Made by a program: the position numbers and the translations under genes
Notes under the pieces: model-generated
Told to the model about the DNA's origin: nothing
What the model saw: only the letters and a program-made list of their open reading frames with translations
The model's database searches: none
Shown: positions 7,378-15,212 of the stretch, in pieces
How the letters are laid out: every line of letters starts with the position of its first letter
How positions within the stretch are numbered: position 1 is the first letter of the stretch
Assembly: GCA_036803025.1 (NCBI GenBank)
Contig: DAIRVC010000019.1
Span: 1-25,175 of the forward strand
Direction of reading: 5' to 3'
DNA length: 25,175 nt
Source: DAIRVC01 sp036803025
Lineage (GTDB): Bacteria > Chloroflexota > Anaerolineae > Anaerolineales > E44-bin32

Positions 7378-8889
7378 ATGCCCCGCTACATCCTGTCCCT
7401 CGACCAAGGCACCACCTCGTCACGGGCCATGGTCTTTGACGAATCCGGCAAGCCAGTCTCTGCAGCCCAGCGCGAGTTCCCACAGCTTTATCCGCAGCCC
7501 GGCTGGGTCGAGCACGACCCGGAGGCGATCTGGTCGACGCAGCTCGAGACCGCACGCCAGGCCTTGGCACAGGCGGGAGTCGCTGCCTCAGGAATCGCGG
7601 CGGTCGGGATCACCAATCAGCGCGAGACCACTATTGTCTGGGACCGGTCGACCGGCCAGCCGCTGTACAACGCCATCGTTTGGCAATGCCGCCGCACGGC
7701 CCCGCTCTGCGACAGCCTCAAAGCCGAGGGTTTCGACCGCACGATCCTGGCCAAGACGGGGCTCGTCACCGACGCGTACTTCTCCGGCACCAAGCTCGCC
7801 TGGATCCTCGAGAATGTCCCCGGCGCACGCGCGCGTGCCGAGCGCGGCGAGCTCGCATTCGGGACGGTAGATACCTTCCTGCTGTGGCGACTCTCCGGCG
7901 GGCAATTGCACGTCACGGACGTATCGAATGCCTCTCGCACGCTGCTGTTCAACATCCATACCCTGAGCTGGGATGAAGAAATCCTGCAGCACTTGCACAT
8001 CCCCGAGGCCCTCCTGCCCGAGGTCCGTCCGTCTTCGCAGGTATACGGGCAGACCGCCCGCGAGCATTTCGGCGCGCCGATCCCCCTGGCGGCTGATGCT
8101 GGCGACCAGCAGGCGGCCACATTCGGTCAGGCCTGCTTCAGCCCCGGAATGGCCAAGAACACGTATGGCACCGGCTGCTTCATGCTGCTCAACACCGGCT
8201 CACAGGCGGTCACATCCTCGCACGGCCTCCTCACAACCGTCGGTTGGCAGCTCGCCGATGGCACGCCCCAGCCGGCGACCTACTGCCTTGAAGGGAGCGT
8301 GTTCATCGCCGGCGCGGCCGTGCAGTGGCTGCGCGACGGCCTTGGACTGATCCGTGAGAGTGCGCACGTCGAGCACCTGGCCGCCTCCGTCCCCGACAAC
8401 GGCGGTGTGTACCTGGTGCCCGCGTTCGTCGGCCTCGGCGCGCCGCACTGGGATGCCTACGCCCGCGGCACCATCCTCGGACTGACGCGCGGATCCAGCG
8501 CTGCTCACCTGGCGCGGGCGACCCTCGAGTCGATCGCCTATCAGACGCGTGACGTGCTCGAAGCGATGCAGCAGGATGCCGGGATCGAACTCCAGGCGCT
8601 TCGCGCCGACGGCGGCGCGGCCCGCAACGACCTGTTGATGCAGTTCCAGGCGGACATCCTCGGCGTGCCGGTCCAACGGCCGGTGGTCAGCGAGACGACC
8701 GCGCTGGGCGCGGCCTACCTGGCCGGCCTGGCCGTGGGGACATGGCGTTCCCCGGCGGATCTAAGCCGCCTCTGGGCACTCGACCGCGAATACGTCCCGA
8801 CCATGTCCGTTGACCAGCGCGATACAATGTACGCTACCTGGAAGAGGGCGACCGAGCGAGCCCGTTCCTGGGTCGAGCCACGGAGCTGA
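7378..8889 (+). CDS. glpK: Glycerol kinase
   Basis: GlpK phosphorylates glycerol with ATP to sn-glycerol-3-phosphate in the cytoplasm. At 503 aa it matches the E. coli protein almost exactly in length. The N-terminal phosphate loop DQGTTSSRAM, the PGWVEHDPEAIW stretch, the NQRETT segment and the FGGY signature around GTKLAWILEN are all present. MAKNTYGTGCFML, GLGAPHWDAYARG and DGGAARNDLLMQFQADIL complete the C-terminal lobe. Other FGGY kinases such as xylulokinase lack this glycerol-kinase set. The ATG at 7378 has GGAG 8-9 nt upstream. It opens a same-strand block with glpABC whose product it feeds. No glpF facilitator or glpR regulator is in the window. Confidence 0.98.
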   Translation: MPRYILSLDQGTTSSRAMVFDESGKPVSAAQREFPQLYPQPGWVEHDPEAIWSTQLETARQALAQAGVAASGIAAVGITNQRETTIVWDRSTGQPLYNAIVWQCRRTAPLCDSLKAEGFDRTILAKTGLVTDAYFSGTKLAWILENVPGARARAERGELAFGTVDTFLLWRLSGGQLHVTDVSNASRTLLFNIHTLSWDEEILQHLHIPEALLPEVRPSSQVYGQTAREHFGAPIPLAADAGDQQAATFGQACFSPGMAKNTYGTGCFMLLNTGSQAVTSSHGLLTTVGWQLADGTPQPATYCLEGSVFIAGAAVQWLRDGLGLIRESAHVEHLAASVPDNGGVYLVPAFVGLGAPHWDAYARGTILGLTRGSSAAHLARATLESIAYQTRDVLEAMQQDAGIELQALRADGGAARNDLLMQFQADILGVPVQRPVVSETTALGAAYLAGLAVGTWRSPADLSRLWALDREYVPTMSVDQRDTMYATWKRATERARSWVEPRS

Positions 8890-8916
8890 GCCCGGCCCAC
8901 CCTGATGGAGAGGCCC

Positions 8917-9390
8917 GTGGATCTGCAAATCGTTCGAACGCTGCATCCGCCAGAGGTCCATCTCCAGCAGATCGGCCGGCTGAACGAGCACGTCGGGCTC
9001 CCGGCGACGCTCGACGAATTGCGGCGGCGGCTTGAGGCCCTGCCGCGCACCGACCGCTTGCTGATGGCGGTTGTGGAAGATGCGCTTGTTGGCTATGCGC
9101 ATCTCAGGGTCGCCCATGATCTCCTCGCCGAAGAGTCGGCCGAGGTCATCGCCATCATTGTCGATCCGGCCTACCGCCGGCGCGGCGTCGGCCGGCGGTT
9201 GATCGCCGCCGCGGAGATCTGGGCCAAGGAGACCGGACGATCCCGGCTCATCCTCCGGACCAATGTCCTCACTACTTCTGCGCACGCCTTCTACGTCGCC
9301 ATGGGATTCGAGCAGGCCGAGACCTCCCTCGTATTCGTCCGCGCTCTCCAGCTCGAGCGCACCTCCGAAGAGCCGACCAAGCCGTCCTAG
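8917..9390 (+). CDS. GNAT-family N-acetyltransferase
   Basis: A GNAT acetyltransferase of about 157 aa that moves an acetyl group from acetyl-CoA to an unknown amine. The acetyl-CoA loop is VDPAYRRRGVGRRLI, preceded by the strand VIAIIVD. The C-terminal part has TTSAHAFYVAMGFEQAE, the usual NxxAxxFYxxxGF element. I chose the GTG at 8917 because GGAGAG precedes it by 4 nt. The in-frame ATG at 8905 has no SD and would add MERP. It lies between glpK and glpA on the same strand, 27 nt after glpK and 63 nt before glpA, so it is probably cotranscribed. A link to glycerol metabolism is not shown by the sequence. Confidence 0.88.
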   Translation: MDLQIVRTLHPPEVHLQQIGRLNEHVGLPATLDELRRRLEALPRTDRLLMAVVEDALVGYAHLRVAHDLLAEESAEVIAIIVDPAYRRRGVGRRLIAAAEIWAKETGRSRLILRTNVLTTSAHAFYVAMGFEQAETSLVFVRALQLERTSEEPTKPS

Positions 9391-9453
9391 CCGAATGTCG
9401 CCTCAGACTCGGCCCGCAAGACTCCAGATCCGCGTCAGGGGCGCGCAACTGCC

Positions 9454-11007
9454 ATGACTTCCCTGTCGACTCAGCTCCTCGTCCTTGGCGGCGGCGCCAC
9501 CGGCCTGGGCATCGCTTGGGACGCGTGCCTGCGCGGCCTGAAGGTCGTCCTCGTCGAGCAAGGCGATATCGGCCAAGGCACGTCCGGCCGCTATCACGGA
9601 CTGCTGCATTCCGGTGGCCGCTACGTCGTCTCCGATCCGGCCTCGGCGCGCGATTGCGCCGCCGAGAACCTGGTCCTGCGCCGCCTGGCGCGCCACACCA
9701 TCGAAGACACCGGCGGTTTCTTCGCCGCCGCGCCGGGCGATCCGCCCGACTTCGCCGAGCGCTGGCGTGAGGGGTGTCTGCACGCCGGCGTCCCGGCGAC
9801 CGAGATCTCCGTCGCTGAGGCATGCCGTCGCGAACCGCTGCTCAACACACAACTGCAGCGCGTCTTTGCGGTGCAGGACGCCTCTCTGGATTCGTTCGAT
9901 CTCCTCCACGCGCTGGTGGAGGCAATCCGCAGCGCTGGCGGAGAGGTCCGCCTACGCCATCGGGTGACCGGTATCGTCCGGGAAAGCGACCGCATCCGCG
10001 GCGCCACGTTGCAGCCCCCGGACGGCACACAGCCCGTGACGATCCATGCCGAGATGGTCGTCAATGCCACCGGGCCATGGGCGCGCCAAACGGCCGCGCT
10101 CGCCGGGGTCGATATCCCCATGGCATTGGGAAAAGGCACGATGGTCGCGATGGCCACCCGAGTGGTCAATACCATCGTGAACCGCTTGAAGCCGCCAGCT
10201 GACGGCGACATCATCGTCCCGGTCGGAACCGTCGCTGTCCTGGGCACCACCGACGTCCCGGTCGAAGACCCGACCGACCTTTGCATTCAGCCCTGGGAGA
10301 TCGACCTGCTGCTAGCCGAGGCGGAGAGGCTGATCCCGGGCATCGCCGACCGTCGCCCGCTGCGCGCCTGGGCCGGTGTGAGACCGCTGTTCCGCCCAAC
10401 CCAGACAGCCGGTGAGACGCGCCAGATGCCTCGCGCACACCTCATCCTCGACCATGCGGCCTCCGACGGGCTGCCCGGGATGATCTCCGTGATCGGGGGC
10501 AAGCTGACCACCTTCCGGCTGATGGCCGAGCAGACGGTCGACCAGGTGTGCCGAGCGCTGCACGTCGAGTCCGCTTGTCGGACGAAGGACGTCCCACTCG
10601 ATCCGCCGCGGCGAGCTCGCTACTACGCCCTGCCCGACCGACTGCGCCACCTCGAACATGTCCGGCCTCGATCGCTGCCCCCTGAGGTCATCTGCGAGTG
10701 CGAGTCGGTCACGCGCGAGCAGATCGTCCGGGCGTTGGCCAGCGCCGACACGGCCGAGCTGGATGATATCCGCCGTGATCTGCGCGTGGGGATGGGTCCA
10801 TGCCAGGCAGGCTTCTGCGCCTACCGCACCGCCGCCCTGGCCGAATCCCGTGCCGGCGCCGATCTGGGGTGGCTCGAATCGTTTCTCGAGGAGCGCTGGC
10901 GCGGCACTCGTCCCCTGGCATGGGGAACGCAGCTTCGTCAAATGGAGCTCACCCGGCGCCTGTACGTGGAGCTCATGGCGATGCGGCCTGAGCCGGAGGC
11001 GTCATGA
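9454..11007 (+). CDS. glpA: Anaerobic glycerol-3-phosphate dehydrogenase subunit A
   Basis: GlpA is the FAD-bearing catalytic subunit that oxidises sn-glycerol-3-phosphate to dihydroxyacetone phosphate. The N-terminus QLLVLGGGATGLGIAWDA is the FAD dinucleotide fold, followed by GTSGRYHGLLHSGGRYV, typical of GlpA and GlpD. A C-terminal BFD-type iron-sulfur domain holds four cysteines (414, 416, 450 and 455) in CECES and GPCQAGFC. That domain separates GlpA from aerobic GlpD. Length is 517 aa against about 540 in E. coli. The start codon is the ATG at 9454, with only a GGGG-like SD. The stop overlaps the glpB start in ATGA, and glpC follows the same way, so the three are translationally coupled. 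Confidence 0.96.
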   Translation: MTSLSTQLLVLGGGATGLGIAWDACLRGLKVVLVEQGDIGQGTSGRYHGLLHSGGRYVVSDPASARDCAAENLVLRRLARHTIEDTGGFFAAAPGDPPDFAERWREGCLHAGVPATEISVAEACRREPLLNTQLQRVFAVQDASLDSFDLLHALVEAIRSAGGEVRLRHRVTGIVRESDRIRGATLQPPDGTQPVTIHAEMVVNATGPWARQTAALAGVDIPMALGKGTMVAMATRVVNTIVNRLKPPADGDIIVPVGTVAVLGTTDVPVEDPTDLCIQPWEIDLLLAEAERLIPGIADRRPLRAWAGVRPLFRPTQTAGETRQMPRAHLILDHAASDGLPGMISVIGGKLTTFRLMAEQTVDQVCRALHVESACRTKDVPLDPPRRARYYALPDRLRHLEHVRPRSLPPEVICECESVTREQIVRALASADTAELDDIRRDLRVGMGPCQAGFCAYRTAALAESRAGADLGWLESFLEERWRGTRPLAWGTQLRQMELTRRLYVELMAMRPEPEAS

Positions 11008-12227
11008 CCCATGTCCTGGTCGTCGGCGCCGGGCTGACGGGGCTGTTCGCCGCCGCCCTCGCCGGGCGCCGCGGCGCCCGCGTGACCCTGCTGACGGAAG
11101 GACGGGGGGGCCTCGAAATCTCCCACGGCTGTATCGACGTGCTGGCCTCCCCGCTCTCATCGGTCGAGCTGGCCCGACTTCCCGCCACTCACCCCTACCA
11201 GCTGGCCGGGGTTGAACGCATCCATCACGCGCTCGATCAGTTCCGCGAAATCGTGGCCGAACAACACCTCGAGTATCGCGGTTCTACGGACAGCACCCTG
11301 TCCCTTCCGACCGCGGCCGGCCACACCCGCTCGACGATGCTGGCGCCCCTGGCTCAGTCGGCCGGCGCGCTCGGGAGTCAGGAGCCCTTCCACCTGGCCG
11401 CCCTGGACCACTTCCGCGACTTCGCAGCCGACTACGCCGCGGCGCGCCTACGCCGATCGGGCATGCCCGTGGATGGTGTCGTACGCCTGCCCATGCCCAA
11501 CTTGCCCCTGAACCGCGACCTGTATTCGACCGACCTGGCGCGCCTCTTCGACCAGCCCGCTTGGCGCAGCGAGACCCTGCGCGCGTGGAGGCCTCGCCTC
11601 GCCGGCGTACGGCGTCTGGGACTGCCGGCTGTCCTCGGGCTGGCCCACTCGGAGTCGGCACGCCTCAAGGCTGAGGAGCACCTCGGCATTCGACTGTTCG
11701 AGATCCCAACGCTTCCACCTTCTGTACCCGGACTGCGGCTGGAGCGCGCCCTGCGGCACGCCGCCTTTGCAGCCGGTGTCCGGTTGATCGAGGGAGCCCA
11801 TGCTGTCGGCCTGGTCGAAGCGGCCTATCCCGGGAGCGTCTCCGGCGTTGTCTCTCAGACAGCCGGCGGCCCACGACCGTATCGAGCCGACGCCGTGATC
11901 CTCGCCACCGGGGGGCTGCTGCACGGCGGCCTGCTCGCTCGCGCACGCGGCACGGTCCAGGAATCGGTCTTCGACCTCCCTGTCGCGCACACATCTGAGC
12001 GAGATGACTGGACCGCCGACTCTCCCTTCGCCACTCAACCGTACGCTAGCTTCGGCGTGCGCGTCGGCGGGGGTTTCCGGCCCGTCGATATGCAAGCGCG
12101 CCCTCTGTTCGACAACCTGTTTGCCGCCGGCGGCCTGTTAGCCGGCTGCGACCGAAGCCGGGAAGGGTCCCGGCAAGGGATCGATCTCGTCAGCGCGGCC
12201 TGTGCGGTCGAGGAGGCCCTCAGGTGA
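11004..12227 (+). CDS. glpB: Anaerobic glycerol-3-phosphate dehydrogenase subunit B
   Basis: GlpB is the second flavoprotein subunit and relays electrons from GlpA towards GlpC. The 407 aa protein begins with VLVVGAGLTGLFAAALAGRR, a dinucleotide-binding fold. It continues with LEISHGCIDVLA, a GlpB-like segment, and later has DAVILATGGLLHGGL and a C-terminal LFAAGGLLAGCD. E. coli GlpB is 419 aa. It overlaps glpA by 4 nt and its stop overlaps the glpC GTG by 4 nt. Without glpA and glpC beside it this would only be a generic FAD protein, so synteny contributes to the symbol. Confidence 0.93.
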   Translation: MTHVLVVGAGLTGLFAAALAGRRGARVTLLTEGRGGLEISHGCIDVLASPLSSVELARLPATHPYQLAGVERIHHALDQFREIVAEQHLEYRGSTDSTLSLPTAAGHTRSTMLAPLAQSAGALGSQEPFHLAALDHFRDFAADYAAARLRRSGMPVDGVVRLPMPNLPLNRDLYSTDLARLFDQPAWRSETLRAWRPRLAGVRRLGLPAVLGLAHSESARLKAEEHLGIRLFEIPTLPPSVPGLRLERALRHAAFAAGVRLIEGAHAVGLVEAAYPGSVSGVVSQTAGGPRPYRADAVILATGGLLHGGLLARARGTVQESVFDLPVAHTSERDDWTADSPFATQPYASFGVRVGGGFRPVDMQARPLFDNLFAAGGLLAGCDRSREGSRQGIDLVSAACAVEEALR

Positions 12228-13444
12228 GCCAGCCTGCCTTGAGCGCTGACCTTTGTCTCAAGTGCAACATCTGCACGGCCGCCTGCCCGGTGGCCGCGGC
12301 CACCGACCTCTTCCCCGGGCCCAAGGCCGTCGGCCCGCAGGCCCAGCGCTATCGGCATCCTTCGCTCCCGCTGCCGGATCTATCCGTGGGCTGGTGCTCG
12401 GGCTGCGGCACCTGCTCGCGCGTCTGCCCTCACGGCGTGGCGGTGGCCGAGATCAATATCCAGGCCAAGGCTCGCCTGGCTCGCGAGACCGGCATCCCCT
12501 TGCGCGACCAGGTCATCTCGAGGCCGGATCTGCTCGGGCGGTTCGGCACACCGCTCGCGCCGTTGGCCAACCTGGCGCTGAGCGCCATGCCGGTGCGCTG
12601 GCTGATGGAGCGCATCATCAAGATCCATCGTCATGCGCCCATGCCTGCCTTCCGAACGCGCACTTTCCGCAGCCTGCGCCGTGCCGAACTCCTTTCGAAG
12701 CCGGATCCTGATGTCGGGACCGGTGTCATTCGCGTCGCCTACTTCCACGGCTGCGGGACGAACTACTACGAGCCGGAACTAGGCGGCATGGCCCTGGATG
12801 TCCTGCAGCGCCTCGGGTGTGAAGTGGTGGTCCCGCCGCAAGGGTGCTGCGGGCTTCCTCTCCAGTCCAACGGCCTATTCGATGCCGCGCGCGCCTACGC
12901 CGCCCGGAATATCCGCAGCCTGTCGGCCTTCGCCCGCGCCAACTACCATATCGTCGGCACGTCCACGTCCTGCGTCTTGAGCCTGAAACACGACTACCGC
13001 ACCATCCTCGGGATTCAGAGCGAAGAGGCCGATCTCCTGGCCGAGAACGCCTATGATTTCTTCGAGTTCCTGGCTCTCTACCTGGACGACCGCTTGGAGG
13101 CGCTGCCACTTCGCCAAGTCGAGGCTCGCGCGCTCTACCACCCGCCCTGTCAGCTGAAGGCGCATGGCGTCGGTACGCCCGCGCTCGCCGTTCTGCAGCG
13201 AATTCCCGGCCTGACCGTCGACCTGTCCGACTCGGAGTGCTGCGGCGTCGCGGGGACTTACGGTTTGAAGGCCGAGAAGTACGCGGTAGCACGCACGGTC
13301 GGATCGGGCCTCTTCGACCAGGCCGCAGACGGCCGCTACGATTTCCTCATCAGCGATTCCGAGACGTGCCGGTGGTGGATGGCCGGGCACGCTCGACTCC
13401 CCGTCCTGCATCCCCTGGAAGTCCTGGTTAGGGCGCTCGGATGA
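12224..13444 (+). CDS. glpC: Anaerobic glycerol-3-phosphate dehydrogenase iron-sulfur subunit C
   Basis: GlpC is the iron-sulfur membrane-anchoring subunit that passes electrons to quinones. The N-terminal half has two 4Fe-4S motifs, CLKCNICTAACP and CSGCGTCSRVCP. Two CCG cysteine domains follow: FHGCGTNYYE with QGCCGLPL, then YHPPCQLKAHG with SECCGVAGTYG. The CCG pairs are the heterodisulfide-reductase-like quinone-reacting modules. The 406 aa length compares with about 396 in E. coli. The start is GTG at 12224 inside the glpB stop overlap. It is the last glp gene. A 153 nt spacer with a scaffold gap follows. Confidence 0.95.
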   Translation: MSQPALSADLCLKCNICTAACPVAAATDLFPGPKAVGPQAQRYRHPSLPLPDLSVGWCSGCGTCSRVCPHGVAVAEINIQAKARLARETGIPLRDQVISRPDLLGRFGTPLAPLANLALSAMPVRWLMERIIKIHRHAPMPAFRTRTFRSLRRAELLSKPDPDVGTGVIRVAYFHGCGTNYYEPELGGMALDVLQRLGCEVVVPPQGCCGLPLQSNGLFDAARAYAARNIRSLSAFARANYHIVGTSTSCVLSLKHDYRTILGIQSEEADLLAENAYDFFEFLALYLDDRLEALPLRQVEARALYHPPCQLKAHGVGTPALAVLQRIPGLTVDLSDSECCGVAGTYGLKAEKYAVARTVGSGLFDQAADGRYDFLISDSETCRWWMAGHARLPVLHPLEVLVRALG

Positions 13445-13597
13445 TGTGCGCCGCCACCTCACGTCTTGCACACTTACGCCGCGTGCCACCCGCGTCGCGT
13501 CGGGCGCCCCCGAGGCCGGCTCGGCCGCGAAGNNNNNNNNNNTGCTGGACTGTGGCGTCGCGCGGTGTGCTGCACGGCCGGCTGCAGGAGGCCGGGG
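13445..13597. other. Spacer with scaffold gap between glpC and the amidohydrolase
   Basis: A 153 nt stretch holding ten Ns at 13533-13542. No convincing gene, promoter or terminator is visible on either side of the gap. The true length, and whether sequence is missing here, cannot be judged. The last bases carry the GGAGG ribosome binding site (13587-13591) of the next gene. Confidence 0.9.
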
Positions 13598-15190
13598 ATG
13601 AGCCACGCCTCGCTGATCCTGCGCCGCGGCCGGATCTACACCGAAGCGCACAGCCGCCCGGTCGAGGCCCTGGCCATCGCGCACGATCGCGTCCTGCTTG
13701 CCGGCAACGACGATAAGGCCGCCGCGTTGGCGGGACCGGAGACCGAGATCGTCGATCTGATGGGACGGACCGTTCTCCCCGGGCTGACCGACGCCCATCT
13801 GCACCTATTCGCCTATGCACGCCATCTCAGCCAGGTGGACTGCGAGACGCGTGACCTGCCGGAGTGCCTTGAACGTCTGCGCTCGCGCGTCGGCAGCGCC
13901 TCCGCCGGCGATTGGATCTTGGGGCACGGCTGGAATCACAACGTCTGGGGGGCCTACGGCAGCGCCGCCGACCTGGATGCCGTCACAGGCGGCCGACCCG
14001 CCTACCTGACGGCCAAGTCCTTGCACTGCGCCTGGGTCAACAGCGCTGCGCTTGCGGCCGCCGGGATCGGGGCCTCGACCGCGGACCCGCCCGGCGGCCG
14101 GATTGGGCACGATGCGGCCGGCCGCCCGACCGGGATCCTGTTCGAGAGTGCGGTCCAACTCGTGTCCGCCCTCATTCCGCAGCCGACCCCGGCGCAGACG
14201 GCGGAGACCATCGCCGCCGCGCTCGACACACTCGTGCGCCTCGGCCTGACCTGCGTACACGATTTCGACGGCGCGGCAAGCATGCTTGCACTACAGACGC
14301 TCCGAGAACGCGGGAAGCTCCCAGTGCGCGTCGTCAAACACATTCAGCGGGATCAGATGGACGGCGCGCTCGACCTGGGGATGCAGTCCGGCTTCGGCGA
14401 CGACTGGATTCGGATCGGCCATGTGAAGCTTTTCGCCGACGGCGCATTGGGCCCACGGACAGCGTGGATGCTTGAGCCTTACGACGGCGAGGCCGGGAAC
14501 CTCGGCCTGCCGCAGGCGACGCGGGAAGAGATCATCTCCGTTGGCCGGCGAGCAATCCCTGCCGGACTCGCTCTCGCCGTGCACGCGATCGGGGACGCCG
14601 CCAACCGTGAAGTCTTGGACGCGTTCGAGACCTTGCAGTCATCGGTCCCTTCTTCGGGCGCCGGGCGGCCCCCGCACCGCATCGAGCATGTCCAGCTCAT
14701 CTCCCCCTCGGACATCCCGCGTCTGGCGAAACTGGGTATCGTGGCCTCCATGCAGCCGATCCACGCGACCTCCGACATGCTTATGGCCGAGCGCTATTGG
14801 GGTGCTCGCGTACGGCACGCGTACGCCTGGCGCAGCCTGGCAGATGCCGGCGCGACCCTGGCCTTCGGCTCCGACGCGCCGGTCGAGTCCCCCAACCCGT
14901 TCTGCGGTCTGCATGCCGCCGTGACACGGCGCCGTCAGGACGGTTCACCCGGCCCCGACGGCTGGACCCCCGCACAGCGGCTTGCCTGGTCCCGGGCTTT
15001 GGAGGCCTTCACGCTGGGGCCAGCGATCGCCTCCGGCACGAGTGCGCGGCAGGGTCGACTCGCGCCAGGGTACCTGGCCGACTTGATCGTCCTCGAGAAG
15101 GATCCGTCACAATCCGACCCCATGGGGCTGGCTGGGATCACGCCGGTCGGCGCAATCGTCGGAGGGGAGTTTCGAGATCGTCGGTTCTGA
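13598..15190 (+). CDS. YtcJ-type metal-dependent amidohydrolase (Amidohydro_3)
   Basis: A 530 aa amidohydrolase-superfamily enzyme of unknown substrate. Metal ligands are visible in order: DAHLHLF (HxH), VKLFADGALGPRTAWM, LAVHAIGDAANREVLDAF, HRIEHVQLIS and FGSDAPVESPNPF. The N-terminal composite sandwich reads LILRRGRIYT and the C-terminal return has GYLADLIVLEKDP, as in exoenzyme regulatory protein AepA and YtcJ. No signal peptide is seen, so it is probably cytoplasmic. The ATG at 13598 follows GGAGG by 6 nt. An open frame reaching back across the N-run is an artefact. It ends 22 nt from the stop of selB on the other strand. Members act on imidazoles, amides or formamides, and nothing here selects one. 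Confidence 0.9.
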   Translation: MSHASLILRRGRIYTEAHSRPVEALAIAHDRVLLAGNDDKAAALAGPETEIVDLMGRTVLPGLTDAHLHLFAYARHLSQVDCETRDLPECLERLRSRVGSASAGDWILGHGWNHNVWGAYGSAADLDAVTGGRPAYLTAKSLHCAWVNSAALAAAGIGASTADPPGGRIGHDAAGRPTGILFESAVQLVSALIPQPTPAQTAETIAAALDTLVRLGLTCVHDFDGAASMLALQTLRERGKLPVRVVKHIQRDQMDGALDLGMQSGFGDDWIRIGHVKLFADGALGPRTAWMLEPYDGEAGNLGLPQATREEIISVGRRAIPAGLALAVHAIGDAANREVLDAFETLQSSVPSSGAGRPPHRIEHVQLISPSDIPRLAKLGIVASMQPIHATSDMLMAERYWGARVRHAYAWRSLADAGATLAFGSDAPVESPNPFCGLHAAVTRRRQDGSPGPDGWTPAQRLAWSRALEAFTLGPAIASGTSARQGRLAPGYLADLIVLEKDPSQSDPMGLAGITPVGAIVGGEFRDRRF

Positions 15191-15212
15191 TCCGGCAGCA
15201 AGGCCGGCCGCC

